From Paulinella micropora (Eukaryota > Cercozoa > Imbricatea > Euglyphida), in NCBI GenBank assembly GCA_009731375.1, contig BJOX01000176.1, positions 272,240 through 319,673 of the forward strand: DNA of 47,434 nucleotides, in the 5' to 3' direction. A program made the translations under genes and the position numbers. The notes below the pieces were generated by a model that was not told where the DNA came from, ran no database searches, and was given only the letters and a program-made list of their open reading frames with translations. Within the stretch, counting starts at the first letter, position 1; each line of letters begins with the position of its first letter. This document shows, piece by piece, positions 1-21,007 of the stretch.

Positions 1-42
<42 letters not shown>

Positions 43-107
43 GCGGACGATTCATTACACATCTCTCGCACAAAAGTGTCCTCCTCCACTCATCTATCTC
101 TTGCCAG

Positions 108-10028
<9,921 letters not shown>

Positions 10029-10224
10029 ATTTCTGCGGTGGTGTTTAATAGATTAACGTGATTGACTCAATGTTCAAATACTGTCACTATTAGTCTAATA
10101 TTTATTTAAAGTTACTGTTCATATTACGAAAAGAATGCCGGGTCGTGACGTGCTTTGATTAATGCATAAGGTTTTGGTTTTAATAATTCGCGTTTAATAA
10201 TTCGCTTTATACCTCATCCCTTTG
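10029..10224. other. ArfGAP 3' flank
   Basis: AT-rich sequence after the ArfGAP stop. No canonical AATAAA is seen in the first 150 bases. Confidence 0.5.
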
Positions 10225-11054
10225 TTATTCCGCTGTCAAAATCTCTGTTTGCTTTCTTTTCCTGTATCTACCGCAAACTCCTCCCCCTTTGGGCCCTTTC
10301 CTTCCTTCCCCAATAACTCGTACACTTCCGCAATTCACCCTTTCCCACTCCTTCTTAGGGATGCCTCTCATCCACTCTACCACCTCCGCCGCAGTCTCTG
10401 GTCGACTGTCCTCCTTCTTTGCCGGTTCCTCCCTCATACTCTTTGAACCCCGAGCTGAAGTGTCCTCTCGTCTCTCTATCTCCCTAAACGGTTCCGGGCC
10501 CTTTCCCTTTGAATCTATACTCCGATGATCCGTAACTCCTCCTGAACCAATTCCCGTGTCTCGGCGCTCTCCCAGTCCTTGTCCGGTCCCCTCGGGTCCA
10601 GCAATGCTATCAAACCCCTTACTAGCGGCCGTTAAGGCTCAACAAACATTGTCCAACTGTCTTCACCCCGCTTCCTGGCCTCAAAACGTCAATCCACCAT
10701 CTTGCCTGCTGGGGCTTTCCTCTCGCACAGCCCATGCAGTATGTATCCGCTCCTCTTTCCATGTCCCCTCCACTTTTGCAATCACTGTCGTAAAAGCGAA
10801 TTGATGCTTTGCCGCTCCTCCGAGTGTGGCCGCAATATTTTCCATATTTTTTCCTTCTCTTCCCCGTCCCACCCCGGATACCATTGTAATTCACACAAAT
10901 CCCTAATCGCCATCCAACGTCTATCATTACAGACCCGTTCTGTCCCCAGTATTTTCCGAGTCCCCACCTTCACACTGTGATCCCACTCGCTCCCCATTTC
11001 CTCCAGAAACCGTTGGGCTCCCTCCTGGACTTTATATTGAGAGTCCACCCCCAT
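10225..11054 (-). pseudogene. Degenerate minus-strand coding remnant, unrecognised
   Basis: Three consecutive minus-strand stretches in three different frames (11054-10782, 10927-10622, 10437-10225) look protein-like rather than random: charged, Trp-containing text such as RWMAIRDLCELQWYPGWDG and a Cys/Arg-rich segment. The frame changes suggest a decayed gene or transposon gag. I recognise no family. The plus strand is pyrimidine-rich and does not look coding. Confidence 0.3.
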
Positions 11055-11335
11055 CGTCTGTTAGGTAACAGGTTGGTAACTTAGGCTAATATATACATGT
11101 ATTTAACCGGGTTATACGGTTAGATCCCGTATTAGAACAAGTAATGCCAATCCACCTTTGTGTACCGAGTGGATATATCTGCCCCCACAAAGTGGGTCCA
11201 GTTATTGTTCCGTTCTTAATTACAACCATCCATTTCAATCGTCCGTTACTGCTGGACATGGTATAATCATTAAAGTCATTCTTCGGTATATTGTAAGACA
11301 ATAGGTTATGAAGCCTTGAGCGCCGCATCAAGGCC
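11055..11335. other. No gene seen
   Basis: AT-rich spacer between the minus-strand remnant and the following plus-strand ORF. Confidence 0.4.
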
Positions 11336-12007
11336 ATGATCCGGCCTGTACAGGTATGTCATTCAATACTGTGGTCGGGTGGAGGGAGAAAACATTTTAA
11401 GCAAAGGTACTCTTTGGCTGAGTTTAGTTTGATTTTGCGCAAACACCCGTGGCTTCAAACAGCGCAATGGAACTGCTGGGCATCATATCACGGGAAATCA
11501 CTCTGTGACTCACACGCAGGTAAAATAGCACAAGCTGTCGCGTATGAAGGATTTCATAATGATTTTATCTGGCAATCGTCGCGTGACCTTGCAGAAGTAA
11601 TTAAGAGGAATCTCTCTAATTCCGTTCCTCTTTTTTTCCGTGCTCCAATAAACAGGTCTCCAGAACTCCTGCATCCTGTTTGCAAAGTTCCTGACCTGTG
11701 GAAGCTTTATTGCTTTGAAGCCACAGCAACTCCGGGAAAATTGAAAATTGCATTTTTCCGTGACGAAAACAAGCAAAATTTTGTTTTTCTTGAGAACTCA
11801 AATTTACGTCCAAAGCCTGCATGGATGCCCTCGCCAGCCGCGATGGCATGCATACTAAGTCCGGCTGCGCTTCCACAGTGGTTGAATCTGCCTCCACCTC
11901 GACCAGCAGCTCATGCTGCATCCACCACACTCAGCAGTGCTGTGCGGAGTAGCGCTGCGCGGGGGCGACCTCGCGGGCAAGGTAGACGTAGACAGCGAAG
12001 GAACTAA
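11336..12007 (+). CDS. Transposon-associated 'HGKxxCD' domain ORF, probably truncated
   Basis: 223-codon ORF. The N-terminal half has GGGRKHFKQRYS followed by WASYHGKSLCDSHAGKIAQA. This order (W-S-D-G-x-x-x-H-F-K ... W-x-x-x-A-x-x-HGK-x-x-CD-x-x-x-G-x-x-K) is one I associate with uncharacterised, often transposon-linked eukaryotic proteins that may have an RNase H-like core; this is recall, not a search. The usual SDGG reads SGGG here, so a conserved acidic residue is missing. The C-terminus is a basic RGRPRGQGRRRQRR tail. AATAAA occurs at 12013-12018. The N-terminal part of such proteins is absent, so this is likely a 3' fragment. Confidence 0.45.
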   Translation: MIRPVQVCHSILWSGGGRKHFKQRYSLAEFSLILRKHPWLQTAQWNCWASYHGKSLCDSHAGKIAQAVAYEGFHNDFIWQSSRDLAEVIKRNLSNSVPLFFRAPINRSPELLHPVCKVPDLWKLYCFEATATPGKLKIAFFRDENKQNFVFLENSNLRPKPAWMPSPAAMACILSPAALPQWLNLPPPRPAAHAASTTLSSAVRSSAARGRPRGQGRRRQRRN

Positions 12008-12380
12008 TTATTAATAAATCTAATTAAGTTATTTACTGAAACACTAGTACTGTTTGAATAAAATACTTGCCACTCGTAGAGCCAGTGGAAAGGTCAAAAC
12101 GTAACGGTTATGAATTCAAAATTTAATTTGAACTTGAAGTTAGCATGAAATTAATATTATTTATGATAAGAAATATGTTTCCTATTATTTTGTGTAAAAA
12201 ACACAACAAAAACAGAAATGATCAATACTCGCGGATAGAAGCGGATCGGCTCTGAGATAAATATCAAAAACTAGCCGTTACATCAATGAAAATTTTAAAA
12301 TAAGAAGTTTTTCCATTCAAAAGAATAGAAATGTTATTTTTACGTGAAAGTTAATTGATTTTAAGTATTAATATCATATT
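12008..12380. other. AT-rich spacer
   Basis: AT-rich, with AATAAA motifs near 12013 and 12057. No ORF or repeat is resolved. It may contain the leader of the following gag relic. Confidence 0.4.
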
Positions 12381-13793
12381 TTGAAAATCTCAAAAATTTT
12401 GCAAAATTTCTTGAAGGACATTTTGCATTATATCCTGTCGTTTAAAGTGGATCCACCGCCATTTAAGAGCAGAGACCCAGATTGGGACAATTGGGAATAT
12501 GGATTCCTTGCTGTTCTGGCGATCTATGACCCCTTAGCGATTGGGGAGCTACCTCCCCACAAGCGACACCCTTTGTTTACACAAGCGAAGCTGACAGTTT
12601 CTTTCAATCTACCTACTGAACCACCTCTTTCACCTTCCGGAGATAGCGAGGACGAGAGTCAGGACAGGGCAGAGAGAAAGAAATCTACAGTAAAGAAAGA
12701 ACCTACCAGCTCTTCCTCCAGCTCTGCCTTACCTGTCAAACAAGAACAAGACGTTAGTACTAGTTCTGCTTTGCCTGATCCTTCTTCTTCCCCAGCAACT
12801 GCTGAGCATAAAGAGCCTGATGGGAGTTCGGTCCCTATCCTAACCACCGCATCTAGACCAAACCCCCTTCTTGCATCTTTCGCTACAGATAAGTATTACC
12901 AGCAGGTTGAAGAAAGAGATAGACTGAAACATAACCGATTTATCTTTGCCCACTTAATTCAGTCCTGCTCTAAGGACAAGGAAGCTATGTCTGTGATCAG
13001 AACAGCTGGGTCAGATGGAGTCGAATGTTTCATGGCATTAAGGAAGATATATGGAGGTCTTGACCTTGTCAAATGGAAAGAAAGACAAGACTTCCTTGAC
13101 CTTTCTTACCCCAAAAAGATTCAAGACGTAAGACCCTGGTTGACTCTCTTTCACAGCAATATTGCTGATCAAGAGTCAATTATGAAGGTCCCATACCCAG
13201 AACTCGTAAAGATAGAGATGGTCATGAAAAAGATCGAACACTTGACCGAGTCCGACAGTTTTCGCAACAAGGTCACCAGTCTCCTTCCGGAGGAACGACC
13301 GGGTTGGTAATCCTTTGTGAAAGTAATTGAACAGGTTGCTCAGACAGAGGAATCCAAAAACAAAATGAAGAAACTTTACTCGTCAGGGGGCGGTTTTCGT
13401 TCCCTTTCGTCTAAAACTTCATCTGGTATGGGAACTAAAAGCGACCCCATAACAGTCAACCTTATGGGAAATCAAGCTGGTAAGACATCCCAAGGTTGCT
13501 ACAACTGTCACGGTGATAATCAAATCAAGATTTTTTTTGTCCCTTGTACTCTCCCTGAGTGCCCTCGAGACGGACATGTCCCGGTAAACTGCCCCATAAG
13601 GAAGAAGGCAGCAAGGATAGTCAACTTAGCAAAAGGGGTAGGAGAGCTGAGCCTGACTAGGACAGATAAGACTAAGGAGAGTAGTAAAGGGAAGAGAAAG
13701 ATGAGACGACAGAAGAAAGAAGTAGGGAAGGAGAAAAGGAAGTTGAAATCATCTGATTCATCAAGAAGAGTACAGCAAAGACCAAGACGATGA
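12381..13793 (+). pseudogene. gag: Decayed copia-type gag with Cys/His cluster
   Basis: Two ORFs in the same frame, 12381-13310 and 13317-13793, are separated by a single TAA (13308-13310). The first has RDPDWDNWEYGFLAVLAIYD, like the N-terminal W-containing segment of copia/UBN2 Gag, a Ser/Pro/acidic linker, and an alpha-helical block (ERDRLKHNRFIFAHLIQSC, FMALRKIYGG, WKERQDFLDLSY) typical of copia Gag. The second has GCYNCHGDN and then CTLPECPRDGHVPVNC, an expanded zinc cluster rather than a plain CCHC knuckle, and a Lys/Arg-rich tail. No protease or pol follows in frame. The real start is uncertain because the first ATG lies in AT-rich sequence. Likely a truncated retrotransposon; the TAA could alternatively be read through. 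Confidence 0.6.
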
Positions 13794-14399
13794 GTCTGAA
13801 CGCAGGAGGTTCTGGCTCTTCTTCTGGTAGTTCTTAATAAGAAGAAGAGGAGTCCGAAGCTCATGATTCAGACGAAGAGTCTAGTACTCATGATGAGGAC
13901 GGAGGTAAAGAGGGAGTAGGGGAAATAGGTTACATCAATCACATGTTAAGCATAAATATGATGAAGAGAGAGCAAACGGACGAAGAAGAACCAAACCCCT
14001 CACTCGACAACACCCCACCCACTTCCTCTTTTGAACCACAATCATCGCCCCCCCACACATCAGCATTGAAGGACAGGCGGCCCCTAGTTTCCATGAACAA
14101 CGTGCATTGTTCACGTTAAACCCAACACATTGTTTCGAGTTTGAAACAATGATCATGCTTCCTCTGATGGGTTGTGCCCACGGATTGAGCAATGGTCCAT
14201 CGTCCTCACGTAAGTGAAGATAAATAGAATTCCGGGATTTCATTAGAACCTTCCTGTATCCCCCCTTGACACGGCGAAGCCCCCATCCCTCCTCCATAGG
14301 TTATATTACCCAAATGTCAAGGGGAGTGGCGAAGCGGTTGTCTTTCAGGAGAGGAATGAAAGGAGTAGATCGAGGGACACGAAGGAGAGCAGACATATC
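13794..14399 (+). pseudogene. Degraded continuation of the gag relic
   Basis: Short open stretches in shifting frames. One at about 14055-14215 reads APSFHEQRALFTLNPTHC. There is no D-S/T-G protease motif or RT motif. Probably eroded retroelement sequence. Confidence 0.3.
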
Positions 14400-15698
14400 T
14401 TGTGCGTGTGTGTTGTTCTTTTCCTTCTTCGGGGCAAAACCAGACCAGCTGGCGAATGTGCAAAGAGGATGGAAAAACAGGGCTGTGATTTCTGTTCCCA
14501 CCATATCGGCAGCGAACGAAATAGGGCTGACTTATTGGCAGTAGTTAGAGCACAGTTGAACTCGGGGGGTACACCATGGCACTTTGGGTTAATGCTAGCC
14601 CCTATGGACTGGATTATACGTCAGTGGATTAGGACAGATGAAACCCCCCCCCCCCCCCCCCCCCCCCCCCTCTCTCTCCNNNNNNNNNNAATCAAACCCC
14701 CCCCCCCCTGTTCAATCTGATCCTCTCACGAACTGGATTTGCCCTACCTGTAATGATCAGTTTCTCTCTCAAGACAGCCTTGACTTCCATCTTCCCATTT
14801 GCGGACAGAGGACTTCATCTTCCTCACACACATCACCACGCAGACATGTCTCTTCTCATAACTCTAGTGCTTCATCATCTTCTCTCACAAGACATACTCT
14901 CCCTACTTCAACTGTACAACGTTCTGACTCAAACCTTGAAACGAGTGTCACTGAGAACGTTGAGGCTGCAGTAGGGGGAAACAACCAAAGAAGAGAGAGA
15001 GGTGAGGGAGAGACGATGACGGACGAAGACGATGATGAAACCATCTCTTATGCTACTCCTCAAAAGTCTTCCTCTTCTTCTCTTGCATCATCTGTACAAC
15101 GCTCGAACTCTAAGAAAGAGATGAGTAAGAGCGTTGAGGATGAAGCAGGGGGAGAAGAGGGGGAGAACAAAAGAGCACGCCAATTGTCTGTCCGTCGTAT
15201 CACGCATTCCCCTTCACCACGCCTTGCACCTAGCGAGTTGAATGAAGGGAGGGAGAGAGAGTTAGAGAAAGATAGGATTAGGAGAGACCCCACGGTCGCA
15301 TGGAGATGGGATGAGGGGAAGATGATGATAATAGGGGGAAATGGAGAAATACCATCTATTGGAGAGATACACAGGCTGTTCGGTGCGTTAGCAGAGGGTC
15401 CTAGAGAGATAGAGGTGAGAGATTCTCTTATCACCGGAAGAGACGGAGAAATTAACGAGTTCTATCTTGAGCTCTACATGGATATTGAGAGTTTCGTTAT
15501 TTCCATGGCCCACAAATGGAACAACCTTTTTGCGAGGGGGCTCGTTGCTGCATTTCCTCATCTAAGAACTCGATTACTGGAATACCGGGAATACCTGCAA
15601 AGGATAGGGATAGAGGGGGAGAACGTACGAGATATTCCACCGTCAAGACCTAGCACACTTCCCAACCCCACCTCAAACATCTCACCCTCATCTGAGAC
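14400..15698 (+). CDS. C2HC-finger ORF of unknown function, interrupted by a gap and truncated by a copia LTR
   Basis: Before the gap the frame reads GCDFCSHHIGSERNRADLLA and WHFGLMLAPMDWIIRQW. After the gap (14680-14689, poly-C on both sides) it reads WICPTCNDQF...LDFHLPICG, a C-x2-C-x12-H-x3-C finger. This is followed by a long Ser/Glu-rich stretch and a folded-looking end (YLELYMDIESFVISMAHKW, LVAAFPHLRTRLLEYREYLQ). The ORF formally runs to 15777, but the last 26 codons are LTR sequence, so the original C-terminus is lost. Reading frame across the gap is unknown. Possibly a gag-like or accessory protein of a transposon; no family recognised. Confidence 0.45.
14680..14689. other. Assembly gap (10 N), poly-C edges
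   Basis: Left side about 27 C then TCTCTCTCC; right side AATCAAA then 12 C. Confidence 0.98.
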
Positions 15699-15998
15699 TG
15701 ATAGATGTAATAATCTATATAATACCGGACGTAACTTTAAAGGACACTTTGTGGTTCTACTGAAATGCGAGAACTGAATAACTTTAATGATAATAATAAC
15801 AGGATTAGATAGAGGTAATCGCAAGACTAACCATAAAACAATATGTCACTGATACTTATATTGATTATGGTATAAACCTACAATAATATGGTCAACTTCC
15901 CGTTCATCAGGCACTGAATGCCAATTAGTAACTACCGGCTGACCGGCCTAGTGATTAATATGACTGATTTACTAACTAATGGTATGTCAATACTCTCA
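15699..15998 (-). repeat. Copia 3' LTR
   Basis: Plus-strand text begins tgatagatgtaataatc and ends atactctca, so on the element strand it runs TGAGAGTATT...TCTATCA with proper TG..CA ends. About 97% identical to 23506-23804. Confidence 0.9.
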
Positions 15999-16013
15999 GC
16001 TCCCCCTTAAATC
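15999..16013 (-). promoter_or_regulatory. Copia polypurine tract
   Basis: Element strand GATTTAAGGGGGAGC directly abuts the TG of the 3' LTR. This is the plus-strand DNA primer site for reverse transcription and fixes the LTR boundary. Confidence 0.85.
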
Positions 16014-16239
16014 AGGCAGTATGAAAAGTTATATTAGTGACAACTATCTCATGAAAGAATGAGAGAGCAACTTGTACTTAACTATAAAGTAACTTGAACA
16101 TGATTGGGAAGTAACATTAACAAGAAGTTAGAACTTACAATGTTACCGGCAACTGTGTAATAGTCGATAACTTATAATAGTGATCCTATTACATTATTGC
16201 CACAAGTCAGAGAGAAACAGAGATAGGGATAGCGATAGA
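16014..16239 (-). other. Copia 3' untranslated region
   Basis: Non-coding stretch between the pol stop (TAG, 16240-16242) and the PPT. Confidence 0.6.
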
Positions 16240-17466
16240 CTAACTCTTCTTAGCAAAGTCAGTTGAGAATGTCCCGTTGCGAATCTGGTCACGCTTCCGC
16301 TCAAAAGGTTGCTTCCCCACAGGCTTTCTATTCAGGTCTGCCATGTTATTTGGGTCATCAGTGGATACCACTCTAACTTTTCCCTCTCGAACGGCCTCAT
16401 TGATGTACGCCATCTGGACTTCCAAGTGACGCTGACGTCTTGTAAAGATATTATTATTCGCCGCCAATACAGTCGCAGCGTTATCAACGGCGATCACATC
16501 AGTCTCCGTCATGAAGCCACGTAACAGCTCATTGTCCTTGTAAACCGGAATCTGTTTTAGTAAGTTATGGATGCCAATCACTCGCTGGATGGTACGAAAT
16601 AGACCCCTTGATTCCGCCTTGTTAGTCGAGGTCGCAATTTGACGTAACTTGCTGGTATCAGAGTCGATAACCCCATTCGCAAGTACCACCATCCCCCCCG
16701 ACCTCGATCTACGTTCGGGCTCCATGGCGAACGACGCGTCGGCCCAACAAAGCAAATTACGGTTGCTATCCGAGGTATAATGCAAGCCCTGCTCAGACTG
16801 ACCAATTATATAGCGGAAAAGCTGCTCAGCAGCGGCATAATTAAACTCAGCAGGTTTGGATTGCACTTCCGCTAGGTGCGAAAGAGGCGCCACGATCTCC
16901 CACAGGACGCAACGAACCCAGCACAAATCCCCACAAATTTTCATGGGTGAGTATCGTTCAAACTCCGAAGGACGAGTCGGCGCCCCCGTCGAAGGTAACC
17001 AAGGCACAGCCACCGGCGTCCACGGCTTCCCATCCGCCCTTGGGTACTTACGGATAAGATCCATAATATACTCCCGCACCGTAACATGGGTATGGAATAC
17101 CCCCTTGTCGTCCACATATTGCCAGACCTCACGTCCCAACAAGACTTTCATTGGCCTGCTCACCTTGATCGTACCCTGCCGCTCACGTAGCCGGCCCCAG
17201 AACCAATTGGAGTAGTCGTCACTCGGCGGAGCCAAGGCATAGTCATCCACATGTGTAATAGCCAACACCGTGCGCTTAGTTGCAGTGTCCACACCCATGA
17301 AGAGGCATTGATCATAGGGGTTTGGCTTCAATCCAACACTGGCATAAAAGGGCAGGATACAACGTGTATGATAAAGGTGCCCAGAGTCACGCAGGCCATT
17401 AACTCCCGCCCAGGCTTCGAAGTAATGATCCTTGGGAATGTATACGTAAATATACCGGATTATCAC
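16240..17466 (-). pseudogene. pol: Copia pol: RT C-terminal half and RNase H
   Basis: Begins after a frameshift within RT. It contains the catalytic ITHVDDYALA (the copia YVDDM-type motif), then CWADASFAMEPERRSRSGG for RNase H (first Asp of ADA). The typical copia end is NMADLNRKPVGKQPFERKR, equivalent to DxLTKxL. It overlaps the 17689-17399 fragment in another frame, showing a frameshift near 17440. Confidence 0.88.
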
Positions 17467-17842
17467 GCTTGGCTTTCAAGAAAGCAGACTCATCATCTCC
17501 CGCCTCCAAGAACACACGCTGAAGAGTAGCTAAAGCAAAGATAGTGCGAATTGCCAGCTCATCCGGCGTCGGTATGACAACGTCACCACAATCGATCCCT
17601 TTTCGTTGCATGAAACCCTTCGCTGCTACTCTAGACTTTTGTTCAATACACTCCTCCCCCTCAAATTTGTCAAAGTCAGCAAAACGCACTCCGATGATCC
17701 GTGTGCCCTTCGGTAGGTCTTGCTTGCGAACAAGCTTGACAGCCCCCCAGCTTTAAATACTTCTGAATGTCTGCCAGACGTGATTCAACAAACCGAGGAG
17801 CCTTGTTGGCCTCCCTCACCGGAACCGGCACCGTAATAACCA
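17399..17842 (-). pseudogene. pol: Copia pol: RT N-terminal fragment with frameshifts
   Basis: Reads SRVAAKGFMQRKGIDCGDVV, the copia ARLVAKGFxQxxGID block, then DELAIRTIFALATLQ and GDDESAFLKAKRDNPVYLR (equivalent to DVxTAFLxGxLxExIYM; first catalytic Asp region). Upstream, KAPRFVESRLADIQKYL sits in a different frame, so another frameshift lies near 17720. A stop (TAA) separates it from the preceding ORF. Confidence 0.85.
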
Positions 17843-18925
17843 TTAGAGTACAGGCGAGTGACGAGCCTTATCCAAGGGATCCCCATAGAGCAACAAATCC
17901 GCAGAGGAGACAGCTGGGGCAACATCCTCCCCCTCAAGGTCGTAGAAGTTCAACAGAGGCAAGTCAGACTGACCAGCAGACACATAGCAACTCCGAATAT
18001 CGTCGCCCTTCTGCTTCCTCACCCTCCTAGCCCCGTCTGGCACAACGTTCTGAATACTCACAGCAGCGCCATCCCATTGCTGCGGAACCCCCTTGTTGCT
18101 CGACACAGCCGAACGAGAAGCAGCCTGCACGAGGGGGACGTCGTCATCACTAGACTCTGGATCCCCATCCCCCCCAACCCGCAAAGAGGGAGCACCACCA
18201 CCACCTGCAAGAGGGCGACTTTTGTCCTCTGTTGCAACGGATGTCGAACCAACCCCAGACGAAGCAACCCCAAAAGACACACGACTCCCAACGGAAGGCA
18301 ACGACGACTCCACCTCCGTCAGTCGAGAAAAATCCGTTGGGGCGGCACCCAACACCACACTTTCCTCGCCATTTGTCGGTTGAAAAACACCTTGCTGTGC
18401 ATGATTTCGACCATCTCCCTCGTCTTCCACTCGAAGACCCGCTTCTGCAGTCGCTTCAACAGCGCGTAAGAGCTCCCACTCTTCCACACCGAAGTAATTC
18501 CGCCAATCTGGAATGACACTGTGCCTCTCCAGGTCGCCCACTACGAAATCAGTGATGAGGGTCCTGGCGACTCCACCACGCAGGTAGATAGCTGGCCAAC
18601 CAGCCACATGATCCACAAACTCCGCATGCTTTTCGTCAACCACCCTCCTTGCAGTCGTAGACCACACGTAGTACGACGACGTCTCCAGGCAATGTCCGAG
18701 GTACACAGCCAACTCCGATGTATTCGAACGACTCTTGTGGCTCCCCAGGTGTCGATAGCAGAGGCATCCAAAAACGTGCCAAAGCGAGATGTGAGGCAAC
18801 GCACGGTTGAAGAACATCTCATACCGTGGCTTGCCCTCCTTGTAGGCAACAGCATTGATGATGAAGACTGCATCAAGAGCAGCGTAGCCCAAAAACTGGT
18901 AAGGTACACATCGCGCCAGCATCAA
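17843..18925 (-). pseudogene. pol: Copia pol: integrase C-terminal part and linker
   Basis: In frame with the integrase ORF after one TGA (18938-18940). It contains LPHISLWHVFGCLCYRHLG, the copia L.HLRVFGC block after the integrase core, and AVYLGHCLETSSYYVW. The rest is a Ser/Gly/Val-rich linker of about 150 residues before RT. Confidence 0.85.
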
Positions 18926-18940
18926 CGCCCTTGCAATTCA

Positions 18941-20959
18941 AAACACCAGCTTCAACCAGGACTCTGCAATCGCATTCTTATTAGGATCGTACTTGCCCCG
19001 TAGAGGTAGAACTCCCTTAGATCGCAGATGGTCATGCAGTGCAGTTGAAATCCACTCCCCATCCGAACGAAATTGCTTCAGTTTAGCACCAGCATGCGTT
19101 TTGCCCAATGCCATGACATAACGTAGATGACCAACGCATACCTCAGCCGTCCTCTCACGTAATAGGAACGCAAACAAGCAGCGAGTAGCATCATCCACAA
19201 ACAAAAGCAGATAGTTGTAGCCATTGTAGACCGGACGGGGAAACTTTCCAGTACTGTCCCCACTCAATCCTTCTCCAGCGCGAGACATAACCGTCAGATG
19301 TGTTCCGGTATATGACGGTTTGAACGTAGAGTGCGTAAGTTGGCACACGACACACTTCCCATGCTCACTGTAGCCCGCGAGACCACCCACATCAACTACA
19401 TCCCAGTCGTGCTTATGCGCTCTTACCAAGGACGCCGTAGGCTTAGGACCCAGATGCCCATACAAATCATGAAAAAAGTGACCACTCACCTTGAACGGTA
19501 CCTGTTGTTGTTTAGGTGGCCCAGAGTAGAGAACCGAGCCCACATCCTTCGTATTGCCAGGTAGAAATCGGTAGCGTAGACTGTCCAGTTGTAGCTCACC
19601 GACCATAACTTTATCCTCATCAGCAATACAGGTGCACTCCTTACCTGACACAAAGAACCCTGCCCCTTGTAGGTGCGTAGAATACCCCTTTACCTGTAGA
19701 CGTCCAGCCGAGACCAGCCCAACGTGGATGTCCGGAGTCACATACGCTGGATCCAACCGAAGGTAAGCCTCCTTGCCTCTCCCATCACGGCCAACCACAA
19801 CAGCCTTACCATACTTGTCCAGACGCCGTCGACCCCCAAGACCATCAACCACCACAGGTAGTCCCTCCTTGACTGGCGAAGCCAAATATGATGAACTGGG
19901 TACATGATCGTGTGTAGCGGCACTGCCGAGGCACCATTCGGTCGAGGTGGAAGCCGCACGACAAGGTACACAATCCCCCGTCCCCCCCACAACATAGAGC
20001 GAGGGACCACCTCCACCATCCACTTGACCTCCTGCCGATGAATCATTCGCACCCCCAGTAGGCAACCCGACCCCTCCTGACGAAGCCAAAGCGGGAGCCT
20101 GCGACGAAGCCGAAGCGGTAGCCCCAGACGAAGCCGGTGCACTCACCCCTTGAGTCGCAGACCCAGTCGTAAACCCAGACGACGCCGAAGACAAGACACC
20201 CGTCACTGAGAATTCTACATCCGATGAAGCCGCTTCACTGTCCCTCACAGAACGATTGGAGATCAGCTTCGGTAGAGGCCTAGGCACAACATGAGGCCTC
20301 TCCCCCAAACCGATCTCAACCGGCTCAACAGGGATAGGCCAAGGTCGGTAGCCCAACGGTGCACAGACCAACATCCTGTAATAGCGAGCCATTGCCCTTC
20401 TATAATCTTGTAGGTCGATGAAGTCCAACGCCCACGGCCCAGGCAGCCCCGCAGGTAGTCTCCCAGAAGGAAGCTGTGGTCGCCCATATGATTCCTCTTT
20501 CATCTTACGCAGGAACGCCACAAGAACATCCAGCTCTGGACAAGGCGGCTCCACCCGACCATCGTCCCCAATCCCATAGCATCCCAGCTGATTCTCCATC
20601 TCAAGCCAAGGTATGACAGAGTCGTTATAGTCAAAAGGACGGACAAGAGTATCCCTGTCTTGTAGGACCATCACAGCAAAATACTGCTCCAACGACTGAT
20701 AACGACGATCGCCCAAAGCCCTTCGTCCCGAAGCAGGAGGCGGACTCAAGACCACCGTCTTGGCAGACGAGTAACGCCGCACCAGCTCATCATCAGACCC
20801 CGGGTCGTCCTCATCCGGAGCACTAAGACCCACCCGAATGCGGTGATCCAAGCTCTCGTCCTCATCATCGGACGCCAGTGGAAGCGCCGGTCCCTCTCTA
20901 ACGTTCCGAAGCAGAAGTGAAGGCCCCCCTTCCCGGTAACGAATCAACCTGTGCCACAA
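18941..20959 (-). pseudogene. pol: Copia protease remnant and integrase
   Basis: The first ~300 residues are a variable linker. The protease region reads EWCLGSAATHDHV where copia proteases have W.LDSGA..H. Both the catalytic Asp (now Gly) and the following Gly (now Ala) are changed. Then come the GAG-pre-integrase zinc site (FHDLYGHLG...CVVCQLTH), the first Asp in LSGDSTGKF, FRSDGEW for the second, and NKNAIAESW where copia has NGVAER for the Glu. A TGA ends the ORF within the same frame. Confidence 0.88.
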
Positions 20960-21007
20960 AAGAGCAGCAACCGCATGCGACTTGATGGAATGCCCCAGGC
21001 CCGTTCA

